From the NCBI GenBank assembly GCA_001600055.1, contig BCIV01000016.1, forward strand, positions 268,477 to 332,476: 64,000 nucleotides of DNA, written 5' to 3'. Under the pieces are notes generated by a model, which was given only the letters and a program-made list of their open reading frames with translations, was not told the origin of the DNA and ran no database searches. The position numbers and the translations under genes are program-made. Shown here in pieces: positions 35,270 to 46,231 of this stretch (positions within the stretch are counted from its first letter, which is position 1; each line of letters starts with the position of its first letter). Origin of the DNA: Filobasidium wieringae. Taxonomy: Eukaryota > Basidiomycota > Tremellomycetes > Filobasidiales > Filobasidiaceae.

Positions 35270-36984
35270 ATGCTAGTACCTCCGTCAGTTCCAACAGGGC
35301 AACATCACCAGTCTTCACAGCCGCTATCAGACCAGGATGTTCTGGGCTCGATCACTTTAGCTCTAGCGAGTACAGCGGATGGATTCGAACGAGATCTCAC
35401 AACGAACATGAATGTAGACCGCGGAAACAACGGCGATCTCGTTGACGAATCGAGGTCGACGGATAACCATATAGAGGAATCTAACAGGGGCTCTAGATCT
35501 ACTCTGGCAATCAAACGCGGACGGGGCCGACCGAAAGGATCTCTGGATAGGATGCCAAGAGCGTCTCGGGCAGGAAAGTCAGGGAGCGTGGATGATTTTG
35601 AGCTTGGGGAAGTCGGTCAGGATGTGTTCGATAATGACCCAGCATATACAGCTGCAAAACGTAGGCCGGGGCGACCACGAAAGCCAACCGGTGCAAGCGT
35701 CTCTGTGCATGAGGCGGCCGCGTCCAAACTCGGCAGTTCACTTCCACCCTATCAGTCAAGCTCGAAGAAGCCGTCACAAGGTGGAGAGGGTCCGAACCCA
35801 ATGAGCGCCGAGAGGAGAGAGGCTAATCGATTGGCAGCGGAGCGCAGTCGACTCCGCCAGGCAGAAAGAGCGACCATTCTAGAGACAATGGCCAAAGGAA
35901 TGACACAGGAGAACATCGAGTTAAAGAGTAAAATCAACGCTTTGATGGCACTGGCCGATAGTACCGATAGACCTGTCACTTCATCTCAACACCCTCAAGC
36001 TGCGGATTGGCAGCGTACTGGTCATAAATTAGCGTTGGGGACAAACGAAAATCGATCATCCGTCAGCGTACCAATAGGTTCTACTGTCATAGTCGAACGT
36101 ATGCCTTGTCTACAATCGGAGATAGAGGATGGTCTCCAACGCGATGCTAAGCAATTAGAAGCCTTGCTGAACGGAGGGGTCACGCAAGCAGCAGCTTCGT
36201 ACACAGAGGAAATTGGTTCTACCTTTGATGAGCGGGAGACACTCGAGGACATCGCTAGACGCTTAGAAACGGAGCGCCAGCAGTCTTTGCAAAAACTGTC
36301 TCGTTCTCGAGCGGGACTCCTCCAGTTACGTGTATCTGCTGATCATCCGGTGCCATCTGCGGAGCATGACGTTGACGCTGCGCAAGTTCATCTGGCATTT
36401 GCCGGCCTCGAAGCACACGTCGACCAATTACTTGCGGTAAGACAACAAGTTTCAAGTTCCGAACACATCTGACTTGGTTGCTGACAGCCAAATCGGATAT
36501 TTAGCATTACGATCCCGTTCCCAGTATGAAGTCCAGTCAGATGTTTACTTTACCGGCGAAGTTCTCTCCGATACCACTGCCTGAGCCTTTGAAAAGAGGG
36601 CGTCCTAGCAAGGTTCAAGAAGAGAAGACCGTTCGGAGACGCACAAACAGAGCTCTCAACAAGGTCTCCACGAACGAACACAAGCAAGGATCGCGTCCCA
36701 CGGAGCGCAAAGTGAAAAAACGTCCCGAGCAATTTCGGCGTTTCCGGGTTGAAGGGGACCCTGATAATATATACATCGAGAAGAGACAACCAGCTGCAGG
36801 AGCCCCTGGTGAGATCGTCGAAGTGATCAGTAGAAGAATTTATAATCCCCGACCGGATCTTTCAGGCTTCAGACACAAAGAGCGAAATCGGTCCAGCGAT
36901 TTAGAGGCTCATTTAAACCGAATTGAGCCGCACACAAACTCTAGTGTTCTGGAGGAGCGAGGTGCCCACGACTCATTTTTGTAA
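35270..36984 (+). CDS. bZIP transcription factor with three AT-hook motifs
   Basis: Two exons, 35270-36436 and 36505-36984, give 548 residues in frame. The basic region ERREANRLAAERSRLRQAER has the N-x7-R spacing of bZIP proteins and is followed by a helix (TILETMAKGMTQENIELKSK) that serves as a short zipper with Leu/Met at heptad positions. Two AT-hooks precede it (KRGRGRPKGS about residue 84, RRPGRPRKP about 131) and a third lies in exon 2 (KRGRPSKVQ). Each can bind the minor groove of AT-rich DNA. The middle holds long helical segments (LEDIARRLETERQQSLQKL) that could form a further coiled coil. The exon junction requires the TTTAG acceptor at 36504; the nearer GACAG acceptor leads to a stop. 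A nuclear DNA-binding role is strongly suggested; the target genes are unknown. Confidence 0.85.
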
Positions 36985-37224
36985 TGATACATATGTCTGA
37001 AGTCAGTGCTGGATGGCAAGCGAGAAAGTACGATAGTAGCTATGAAGCCGTCACGTCTAAGTTGAGGATTCCACCGGTGTAGTTCGTTGCACTTGAGGTT
37101 CTTTCACGACGCCTTTTGTCATTAAATGTCTGACATGCTCATGTGCTGGTCCGTTACGCCCACTTTGCACGTCAACGGATAGTTTATGTCAATATACGTA
37201 TAGTTGCATCACGAGGAACGAGAC

Positions 37225-38743
37225 CTACTCGAGGTAAAGATCCAGCACATCATGAAGAAGGGGACCCGCTTTGAAATCTAGTTTTTCTATACCAGGAAGA
37301 CCGTCAGCCCTGGTGGGTCCAGTCGATAAGATCAAAACCGGTTTCTTGGCTTCTACAGCCTGTTTGATGAGCCTGGACATTCTCATATCAGCTAAACACA
37401 TCAAGATCGACGGCGATTCACAGGGTCACGTACCGGAATGCGCTGTAAGTTGCAAGTGAAGTGCCAAGCACAAGCACGGACGACGCGTTTGTAACCATTT
37501 GATGTCTGACTGCCTTTGATCAGTCTGCTGCTGGTTATATCGTCTGGGCCTTGCACCTCACTCACGAGCGATCCTTGATATCCTCTTTGATGGTTTCACC
37601 GAAAAACACGACGTTCGGTTTCACTATGGATCCCTCTATTCCGATATCGTGACACTTTGAGCAAGATGGCACGATGAACTGCTCATATTGAACTTCTCCA
37701 AGGTCGACCTTTAAGCACGTTTTCAGAACACATTGACGGCTGAAGGCAATAGAATTCGACGAACATCTCCGTCTGGATTTGTCTTCAGCGGGCCTCCATG
37801 GGATTCTTCCACAATTTGCTGCCATCTCGGGTTTAGTTCCGCTAATCGTTCTTGCCATCTATCTCGAGGCTCGACGTGATGATGCAGAGGACAATGAACA
37901 TAATGCAAAGTTCCGTGTAATTCTAGCACTCTTCGATCCGTTTCTTCAGGCGTAAATGGAGAGGCTTTGTGATGTAGGCGATCCACCTGTTCATACTCCG
38001 TCAGCTTTTCCCAGCCTGATGGCTTTGTGGCTCTCACATTTTGCGTTATCAAAGATGGAGCTATACCAAGTCGTTGTAAAGAAGCGATATACATATGGGT
38101 AGGATTAGGTACCGCTTGCTTGACGGGTATATACTGCCATTTGATAGAGTATTCAGCGGGGCATCCCTTCGCTAGGGCATGTGATAATAGCTTACCCCAA
38201 TAAACGATCTTGCCCAGTCTTGAAGTCAAGTTAATGAGTACCAAGAATGCCTTCGGCGCAGCAATCTCGACTCACATCTTTTTCTATGAGACTCGCGCAT
38301 GTAAAATATGAGACACTGTCTCGGTGAGGCAACTAAGTGAGACGGCATACCTGTACAGGTCTCCTTTGGAGCCGGGATCAACCAGTTCGCCATAGAAAAT
38401 AGGACTGTTACCAGAACCTGGATGAGCGTTGTGAACGATAGACAAGGTAGAGACATGTACCGGAAATTTGGGTTCTGAGTATCTGCGAGTGATAGTGGTA
38501 AGGTAATAGCATCTCTATCTAGACTACAACACCCTTACAATGGCCTTCCGTCCCCCTGTAAGCCCTAATACCACTGTCGACGCTTACTCCAGCACCGGTC
38601 AAAATGGCTGTTTTGTACTGTCCTTTATCGAGAAATAGTTTCAATTTCTTGACAGCATCTGCATGTGAGAGTCCAGCTAAAGGGTTGACGAAAGCAGGAT
38701 GCTTGGCTGAAGGAAGCGGCAGATTAGGTATCGAGATCCGCAT
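37225..38743 (-). CDS. Sirtuin, mitochondrial SIRT4-like (class II) NAD-dependent deacylase
   Basis: NAD-dependent lysine deacylase or lipoamidase family. Start ATG 38743 (MRISIPNLPLPSAKHP, compatible with mitochondrial import). The Rossmann motif TAILTGAGVSVDSGIRAYRG is complete, followed by GHYTQNPNFRPIFYGELVD over two introns. PNPTHMYIASLQRL leads to ITQN-VDRLHHKASPFTP; the intron at 38037-37987 (51 nt) splits this NAD-site motif. The catalytic His is in LELHGTLHYV. The zinc site reads CPLH...CSKC: the usual second cysteine is His. Then KPNVVFFGE, VLVLGTSLATYSAFR, and the C-terminus GPTRADGLPGIEKLDF to the TAG at 37225. About 400 residues over nine exons. The SIRT4 assignment rests on the HYT.NP..RPI segment and the overall size. 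Confidence 0.88.
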
Positions 38744-38844
38744 GATAAACAAGCGTCTGAGTCTAGTTCAGAATTATGCCAGTTTGAAGGATACCCGCAT
38801 GCTCGATCGTAGATCGGAGTTGATAGCTCACTCTCATTTCGCAG

Positions 38845-38852
38845 TCACGTGA
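38845..38852. promoter_or_regulatory. TCACGTGA E-box palindrome upstream of the sirtuin gene
   Basis: Perfect 8-bp palindrome 102 bp upstream of the sirtuin start codon, matching the CBF1/USF-type bHLH site. The same octamer occurs in two other intergenic regions of the window. Confidence 0.5.
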
Positions 38853-39021
38853 TATCTCGAATCCATTATATTGCTGAAGCGAAGGTTGTCATGTATAGGA
38901 TACGTGCAAGCATACAAGGACCATGGTTGCGTCATATTCGCAGAGCGATGTACATCCACATAACAAACGCACTCCCTCTTCCAAAGTCCCTGCAACCCAG
39001 TTCGGGAAAGACTCCGATTCT

Positions 39022-40078
39022 TTACGAACGAGGCTTTTCCTATCAGATGAAGTAATATAATTTAAGCAACCACACAACGAGAAACGCGGAATCAGACCAA
39101 CCTTCTTCTCCTTCCACAGAGCCAACAAACCGACACCAGAGACCTTGACGACCTTGAATCGGACCTGTGATGATCGGATATGAGTGAAGGGGATCAGCTC
39201 CGAAACCGCCTTGCGAACTGTTAAGACCCACTTACTCCTGGGATATCTCCCTTAGCCTTTCCTCGTCGACCGAATCCGGAGATCAAGACCTCGTCGTTCT
39301 CGTCAACAAAGTTCAAACAACCGTCATTGGGAACGAAAGCGGTAACCTTCTTTCCGTTCTTGATGAGCTGGACACGAACACACTTTCGGATAGCGGAGTT
39401 GGGCTGCTTGGCCTCAACACCAACCTAGAATGACCCAGAAAATCAGTACCCATTGATGTGAACGACCATCGATTCTCCTTCTACAATCCTTCAGTTCAGA
39501 GTATGCTTTAGGTTCGTAATGAGATTGAGACTCGCTTGACGCCCGTTCCCGAATTCTAGACCAGTGCATCCCATCTTTAACAATTTGCATCCCATCCTGA
39601 GCCGAATGAAAGAGGTCGTTGACAGACGAAGGATCGCTTCGGATCCATCAATTTCTGGTCGCATCGCACTCGTTTGACTGATTCTGCATGATTTCCCGCA
39701 ATGTTCCAAACGAAACCCAATTGGCTGACACGTGTGCCCGACCCGATCAAACACACCCGAAAAGTGGCTAACCTTTTCCAAAACAATTCCCTTGGCATGA
39801 GAGGAACCTCCAGTGGGAGAGGTCTTGTAGATGTTTCCAAGAGCCCTCTTCTTGTAGCTTTTATCGGCCCATCGGTTGTCCCGACGAGCGACACGAAGCT
39901 TTCGAGCGGCTTGCAATCCACGAGGCTTTCCGGCTGGGGTTCCAAGTAATGTTAGATGGCATGAGGTATGTCGCAAGTGACCGCGGATGAAGGGACGGGA
40001 GGGAATCGTGAAACATAGCAATCCTCTTTCAGCGATTTATCCGAGCAGTACGAGCGCATCAAAGCACTCACAACCCAT
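39022..40078 (-). CDS. RPS23: Cytosolic 40S ribosomal protein S23 (uS12)
   Basis: Decoding-centre protein of the small ribosomal subunit, about 145 residues. Five exons. Exon 1 is only ATGGGTT (40078-40072) before a GTGAGT donor; spliced to exon 2 it reads [15 protein letters not shown], matching yeast MGKGKPRGL. Exon 2 covers [13 protein letters not shown] to GIVLEK (donor GTTAGC at 39772). Exon 3 holds [15 protein letters not shown], whose proline is the hydroxylated residue in yeast, and [14 protein letters not shown]. Exon 4 holds [17 protein letters not shown]. Exon 5 is EKPRS with TAA at 39024-39022. The intron at 39772-39425 is 348 nt, about six times the local norm. Confidence 0.97.
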
Positions 40079-40549
40079 CTTGTTGTTGTTGACTGTTGAC
40101 GAGTAGGGAATCTAAGCCAAAGTCACGCTCAGCTCGTCTGCCAATTAGTCCAGGTCGTCCAATTCGACAAGGCTGGACCTCTCCGCGCAGAAGCACTGCT
40201 CGGCGATATTGAGCAGCTTAAGCGCGCTCAGTCGACTTGCGCTTTTACATCGGTCGTACTACATCGACTTCTCGCTTCGCGCTTCCGCTTGCCATCGCCC
40301 CGGGACGTAAACACACGTCATTCATATACATACTTAGGCTGAGGGCTTGATAACGCATGCTCAGTCGTCATCGGGCCCCGTATCCTCTCTACACGTCGGA
40401 TCTGATTGACATATCGTGCGTTTGTTGCTCATACGCTATCATTCAATTGGACTTCTTGCACTATCTTAGTTTACGGAGTAGCATCTCACGTATCGAGCCA
40501 TTTGTGACCACCAGAAGCACGGCTCGAGGCTTACGTATACTCTGCTGGG
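40079..40549. promoter_or_regulatory. Divergent promoter, RPS23 / CAP2
   Basis: 470 bp between divergent start codons. GC-rich near RPS23. No element was assigned; short frames here are not credible genes. Confidence 0.45.
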
Positions 40550-41690
40550 ATGGATTCATATACCGCCGCCCTCGATCTTCTCCGTCGGTTACCTCCGACC
40601 AATGTTGCTGCCAATCTAGAAGCAATTTCGACTCTCTGTCCCGACCTTGCAGACGATTTGGCAGTCTCTGTCGATTCTCCGTTGCAAGTAAAGGTCGACG
40701 AAATTGATGCAAAGGAGTATCTGTGCTGCGATTACAACAGGGACGGCGAAAGCTACCGGTAAGTTTATCCACCTTGTACACCTAGAACAGACGTCAATGT
40801 GATCGGCGGCTGTCCTTTGCTTCTAAAGATCCCCTTGGACGAACAAATATGCCCCATCCCTATCGGACGGAGCTTTACCTTCTGACGATACGAGGAGCTT
40901 GGAGATCGCGATGAACAAGGCATTTGATGTCTACCGGGAGATGTGAGGAAGGCATTTTGTTCATGATAGTATCTTGGGACATTGTCTAAAGCATCCAGTG
41001 ATGTCCATCCCTCACCATAGGTACTATGAAGGGGGTATATCCTCGGTCTACTTGTGGGATCTGCCAAATGTTGGATTTGCAGGCGTAGCTCTGTTTAAGA
41101 AGGGTTAGTCGCTGGATGCAAAAGTGACCTTTGGAAGCTCAACCATACGTGCTCCACAACGTAGCACTACCATCAGAATCAGTGGAAGTCGGCTCGTGGG
41201 ATAGCATTCATGTTTTCGAAGTTCAGGACACCTCTCGCCAGGCGCACTACTCGCTGACATCGACTATCCTGCTATGGCTCGGTAATCAGGCTATGACAGC
41301 TGACGGGGACGGATATGTAAATCTTAGCGGAACTACAACTAGACAGGTGCGTGATCGCGTGGCAGCACCCTGGACCTCACTCAACTGTTCACTTGCAGAT
41401 TGAGCTTGATCTCACGGCCAGCACACCAGCTCAACACGTCATCAACATTGGAAAGATGGTGGAAGATGCCGAGTAAGGAATGGCCCATATCGACGTGATG
41501 ACTTGAGCATGACTGATAAGAAACCGTATCTAGGAACAAACAGAGAAACTCCTTGTCCGAAGTGTACTTCGGTAAGACTAAAGACATTGTCGGGGAGCTG
41601 CGATCGGCGGAGGGTAGCGAGCTCACACGTCGGGAAGCTGATCTGCGCCGTGAGCTGATGGGCGCTTTCGGGCGACGTGCCCCTCAATAA
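40550..41690 (+). CDS. CAP2: F-actin-capping protein subunit beta
   Basis: Beta subunit of the heterodimer that caps actin filament barbed ends and limits growth in cortical patches. Start ATG 40550: [16 protein letters not shown], then [22 protein letters not shown]. Exon 2 (acceptor AAAG near 40829) reads [18 protein letters not shown]. Exon 3 gives [14 protein letters not shown], the most conserved stretch. Exon 4 ([21 protein letters not shown]) depends on a CGTAG acceptor near 41163. Exons 5 and 6 give [18 protein letters not shown] and [18 protein letters not shown], ending RRAPQ with TAA at 41690. About 280 residues, normal length, with the C-terminal tentacle region present. Confidence 0.95.
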
Positions 41691-42072
41691 TAGGATATAC
41701 CCGAAATTTTATGTCTATATCTTGTTCAGCATGTGTAGCCTGCTAGCTTGTAGAGCTTTTAGTATGATATGTAATATATTGTACATGTGTATCTGTATAT
41801 CTGTATATCTTACGCTATACACTAATTGCGTGCGGCTGCGTGCATGCGTTATACGCACCGTTCGACCATACCTATGGGTTCTGACCGAGCTTCGTGCGGA
41901 TGCAAAAAGCTGTGGGACGCGGGGCCGCGCGACTCGACAGCACAGTGAACAGAGTGAGTAAGGTCGAACCGTAATTGTGTCTGATCATCCTAACGATTCC
42001 GATTCTTTTGACGGTTTCCTAACAAGCTCTCACCTCACCCTCACGCACCATTGTACTTTTCAAACGAGCATT
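41691..42072. other. Intergenic between tandem genes CAP2 and ERG9
   Basis: About 380 bp. The first half is AT-rich with TGTATATCTGTATATCT-type short repeats (about 41780-41815), probably part of the CAP2 3' UTR. The second half is the ERG9 promoter. No gene seen. Confidence 0.45.
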
Positions 42073-44011
42073 ATGGGAGCTTTGGACTATGCTCTCCTCG
42101 GTGAGTTTCGCTCAGGTGAATTAAAACTAATATGGGATTGACAGCTCTCCATTTCCTTCAGCGTTCACGCATCCTGTCAGTAGCCTCTCCCGCTGCTGAG
42201 CACTAGAGTATGAATGTTGAGCATTGTTGGTGTTTCTAGAGCGAGCTTCGTTCCCTTCTGACGTACAAGATCTATCATGACCCCAAGAGGGATATCACCG
42301 ATCCTAGTGAATACGAAACAAGCGGTTATGACCGGCAAACGATGAAGGAGTGCTGGAGGCTTCTAGACCTTACCAGTCGAAGCTTTTCTAGCGTTATCAA
42401 AGAGCTGGATGGGGAACTTGCTAGAGTGGTTAGCATCGCGATAAGCAAATTTTTGGACAATACGACGATGTTGACTTATCGAATTGGCAACTAGGTTTGC
42501 ATTCAGTATCTGGTGCTGCGTGCACTGGATACTGTCGAAGACGATATGACTTTATCAAACTCGGTGAAGCTTCCATTACTGGAAGACTTTCATAACAAAC
42601 TCAACCAATCTGGCTGGACTTTCGATCAGAGCGGCCCGAACGAGAAAGACCGAGAGGTCTTGCAGAAGTTTGACTTGGTCATCGACGAGTATCAGCGTCT
42701 TCAGCCAAAGTGAGCTGGTTTGATTTGCTCGTAATGAACGCTTGACGTTCGGTGGTCGTCAAGCTGATCGTGCTTCGTGTAGATATCAAGAAGTCATCAA
42801 GTCCATTACACAGAAGATGGGTAGAGGAATGGCTAGTTTCGCTGCACTGGCTACCCCTGAACAACCGGTAGCTGAAGTCGGCTCTATTGCCGATTACGAT
42901 CTTTACTGTCACTATGTTGCAGGTTTGGTAGGAGAGGGCTTGTCTGGGCTGTTCTCGGCTTCAGGAAAAGAACGTGAATTTATCAAGGACCAACTCACAT
43001 TGTCTAATCATATGGGACTATTGCTGCAAAAGACCAACATTCTACGGGACTATCGCGAAGACGTGGACGAAGGTCGTGGATTCTGGCCTCGTGCTATTTG
43101 GAGCAAATACGGCTTCGATAAGATGGGTGATCTGCGCGACGAGAACCGGGAGAAGGAAGCATTGTGGGCATTGAGCGAGATGACCTTGGATGCCCTAAGG
43201 CATGCTACATCGGCGCTGGACTACTTGAGTCTGCTTCGGAATCAAAGTGTTTTCAATTTCGTCGCCATTCCAGCTGTGATGGCTATCGCTACAATTGAAA
43301 GGTGTTTCATGAACCCTGATGTACTCCGCAGGAACGTCAAAATTAGAAAGGGAGAAGCTGTGCAGGCAAGTCTATGATCGCTTCACAGACACTTTCCAAA
43401 GGCTTACCCCCGTCAAATTGTTTCCGCAGCTTATGAACATTGCAGTCAATCCAAGAGATGTCGCATACTGTTTTGTCAAGTACGCCAAGCGTATCCATGC
43501 TAAAGTCAACGTTGAGGATCCCAACTTCATCAGGCTGAGTATTGCATGTGGAAAGGTACGATTGTTCGAGAAGGAATTTCCGAATTTACCCTGATTCACC
43601 TGTCTGTAGATTGAGCAATGGGCCGAACATCACTATCCTTCCTTCGTCATGGTTGGGGCTTCCGGCGGGCAGGTATCGTCTTCGATCAACGAAGAATCGG
43701 GAGATGCGCGTGCGGTAATTTATGCCAAGATCGCAGAAGAAGAACGCCAAAAGGCTCAAGTGAGGAAGCAGAAAGAGATTTATGACAGCATGGTTGAACG
43801 AGGGATCATCAAGCCCTATAAGGACTCTACTGGCACCACTGTTGTGCCTGACTTCGCTAAAGATGGCATGGGCGGTACTACTCAGCGTCAACAGGCTCAA
43901 GACCCAATCCCCTGGATGTTTTTGCTTAGTGTCTTGGCTGGAGTACTTCTTGCAATGGGAATTTTGGGAGGTCTTTTGGTATGGGTGTTGTTGACGTTCT
44001 TCAACGACTAA
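42073..44011 (+). CDS. ERG9: Squalene synthase (farnesyl-diphosphate farnesyltransferase)
   Basis: Joins two farnesyl diphosphates to squalene, the first committed step to ergosterol; anchored in the ER membrane. ATG 42073. Exon 1 (42073-42100) and a 14-nt exon 2 (42162-42175, coding the end of LLAFTHP) precede SELRSLLTYKIYHD. The first Asp-rich motif is DTVEDDM, the second DYREDVDEGRGFWP; YCHYVAGLVGEGLSGLF lies between. After KGEAVQ comes a GC-AG intron (43366-43429, GCAAGT...GCAG), then LMNIAVNPRDVAYCFVKYA and IHAKVNVEDPNF. The C-terminus has a membrane anchor (WMFLLSVLAGVLLAMGIL). Length about 480 residues, slightly longer than yeast because of a linker of about 80 residues before the anchor. 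All catalytic motifs are intact. Confidence 0.96.
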
Positions 44012-44166
44012 TGTAACATTTTAACACCTCTATATTCGGATGGACCTTTCATGATCAGGCCAAATATAATGCCGGTTTCGGTTACGAACTTTGCGACACA
44101 TTATTTGGTGAGCTATACTATCAACCTGTATTCGCGCTTGGTAAGTGCGGTCCTAGTGGCCTACAT

Positions 44167-44927
44167 CTATCTACGTTTTGTGGTGTTGGCCATAGCCTGA
44201 GCATGAGGCAGAGTAGCCTGATTTGGGATCATCAATGAAAAGGCTCGCGACACACTGGCGAACTCCACTTACCTGCCACCAGATCGCAAAGAACGTCGAT
44301 AACAGCCCGTGTCCGATAGCCCAACAGTTCTCAGGAGTAAGCTTGAGACTATTTAGGGGAACGACGGGTTGCGAACTCAATACCGTGTAAGACAGATTAT
44401 GTCGCTAGTGCTCACCTCTCCATGAGTGCTCCACCGGAGTGTGGGATAAAACGGGGCGCACTCAGTAGAACATACGAGCAGATCGCATGATACACGAGGA
44501 ACATCAAGCCCATGGCTCGTTTTCCAGGAAGCATCTCTGTTGTTCAGCCAAATCAGTATGTTCCGGGGACCGGTTGCTAAAGATACTGCTTACCCGGTAG
44601 AGAGAAGACTAGCAGTGCGGCTATACATCCAGCAAAATTAAGAGCAGAAAACAGCTAGGGCACATGATCACATGCATGAATACCTAATGCATGCCCTCTG
44701 ATTCTTGAAAACCTACCTTGACGACGACCACAGTTGTATTGGTCATGTCCAAAAATGGTAGATTTAGAGGGGAAAAGACTCCTTGAATCGCAAAAGGTAT
44801 CTCGAGCGCAATATGCAGCAGAAAAACCGTTGCCCTAAATTCGTTCTTGTCAGCGCTTGTATAAATCTATGTACTTCACTTGGACTCACAATGGTGACCT
44901 GGCACCGAGCAAGACTTGACCGGCCAT
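44167..44927 (-). CDS. Small four-helix membrane protein, unrecognised
   Basis: Five exons assemble in phase into about 165 residues: start MAGQVLLGARSPL (ATG 44927), helix 1 ATVFLLHIALEIPFAIQG, helix 2 LFSALNFAGCIAALLVFS, helix 3 AMGLMFLVYHAICSYVLLS, helix 4 CWAIGHGLLSTFFAIWWQ, and a short basic tail ending NTTKRR (TAG 44169-44167). One intron (near 44375-44415) is only about 40 nt and ends in TTGAG. The four-helix layout and terminal basic residues would suit an ER or peroxisomal membrane protein, but I do not recognise the family. It converges with ERG9 150 bp away. Confidence 0.65.
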
Positions 44928-45468
44928 TGATAAGATGGAGGCTGAAGTTCGAAGAGACGGATGCGACGATAGGGTTCACAAGTGGTTTATGAATTGCAGT
45001 CTGAAGCAGTGCTCCTGATTGCTATGGTATTATGTATGTATGAGACGTATGGGTATGCAGTATGCTTGACATCTATCTTTACCACTCTACTTGCTACTTG
45101 TATCCATGTGGTACATGTGCTACCCGCGATAATGAGTGACGGGTACAAATCTGTGAGCAATCGGATGCAAAACGCCTGACCATCAAACCCATTACTCCAA
45201 TCATCATTCGCATTGGCCCACACTGCGACTGAATCCAACTAGTGCAGCTAGCGGCTAGTGGTCCTGTCAGGGATCTTAAAGGTATTGATTCAGACGATAC
45301 ATTGTCGGTGTCACACGATGGCATATTCTCTTTGTTTTCTTTCTGTTCTTTCGCTATTACATTCTCGTTTGACAGAAACATGGCAGATTCCGTCCAGTAA
45401 TTCCAGTAGGTTCACCGGACATTTCGATTGATTTACTCGACTGGTTCGGAGATCTTTGCGACGATAGC
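44928..45468. other. Intergenic, promoter of membrane protein and HSP12 3' flank
   Basis: About 540 bp, AT-richer than the genes. No convincing open frame, RNA gene or repeat was found. Confidence 0.4.
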
Positions 45469-45857
45469 CTAGTTGGCTCCCAACGCGTTCTTGGCCTTGT
45501 CCATCATAGTCCTAAGGCATATGGTATGGTTAGGGTGCCGACTCAAAGATGCCTTTGAATAATGCGTCAACTCACTCCTGGTCCTGGTTCTTGTTGCCAG
45601 AGATGCCGTCAGCCAAGGCCTGGGTTCCGGACTTGTTTTCGGTGGGCTGACCAGCAGAGGCAGCATTGTCAGCCTTGCCCTTGACCATGTCAATTCCCTG
45701 CTCAAGATAGGTTTTCTGAGAGTCGGGCTGTACGCAGCCAAGCATGCGATAGACCGAAGTCAGTGACTCCCTCTAACCGATGTGAAGAGACAGTGGGACT
45801 TGCCTTAGCGGCAGAGGCAGCCTTATCACCGAGAGATTGACGTCCCATATCAGACAT
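45469..45857 (-). CDS. HSP12: HSP12-family small stress protein
   Basis: Small hydrophilic membrane-associated stress protein (HSP9/HSP12, WH11 family), intrinsically disordered in solution and helical on lipids. Three exons give 82 residues: MSDMGRQSLGDKAASAAK (54 nt from ATG 45857), then PDSQKTYLEQGIDMVKGKAD, TENKSGTQALADGISGNK, and finally ETMMDKAKNALGAN with TAG at 45471-45469. The first intron (45803-45728) starts GCAAGT, a GC-AG intron; the only nearby GT would break the frame. The PDSQK.YLEQ motif and the 80-residue length are typical. Its promoter is shared with another small hydrophilic protein and carries two CRE-like sites. Confidence 0.9.
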
Positions 45858-46231
45858 TGTGAAAGATCTATACGATTTGTTAAGAGGGAGATGAAAAGTA
45901 AGGTTGAGCGTTGAGCTTGATTGGAGGATGAGTTGGTGTAAGACAGTTGAGGAAATGATGAGGAGCTGATTTGCGGTGTTGAGCCTTTGTACTGTTTGAG
46001 ATCAACCCAGGTCAGATGATGAAAGACCGCGGTACGCCGAGCGTAGCGATTGAGCGACTACTGACGTCATTCGGCGACGTCACGAGACTGAAATCGACTC
46101 GCCAAAAAATCGCTCATAAGCGGGCACGCATTTTATTTAGCATGTTTAGCAAGAACACGTCCGAGCAACCTCTTCCTTCCAGCCTGTTGAGCCCTCTATA
46201 TTCCACAACCAAGAACATATATACATATACA
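45858..46231. promoter_or_regulatory. Divergent stress-type promoter with two CRE-like sites
   Basis: 374 bp between HSP12 and the 46232 gene. TGACGTCA, a perfect CRE/ATF palindrome, lies at 46062-46069, and GACGTCAC (GTGACGTC on the other strand) at 46076-46083, 14 bp apart and so roughly 1.3 helix turns. TATATACATATAC just before the 46232 ATG could serve as a TATA element. bZIP factors of the ATF/CREB type bind such sites in fungal stress promoters; that use here is inferred. Confidence 0.6.
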
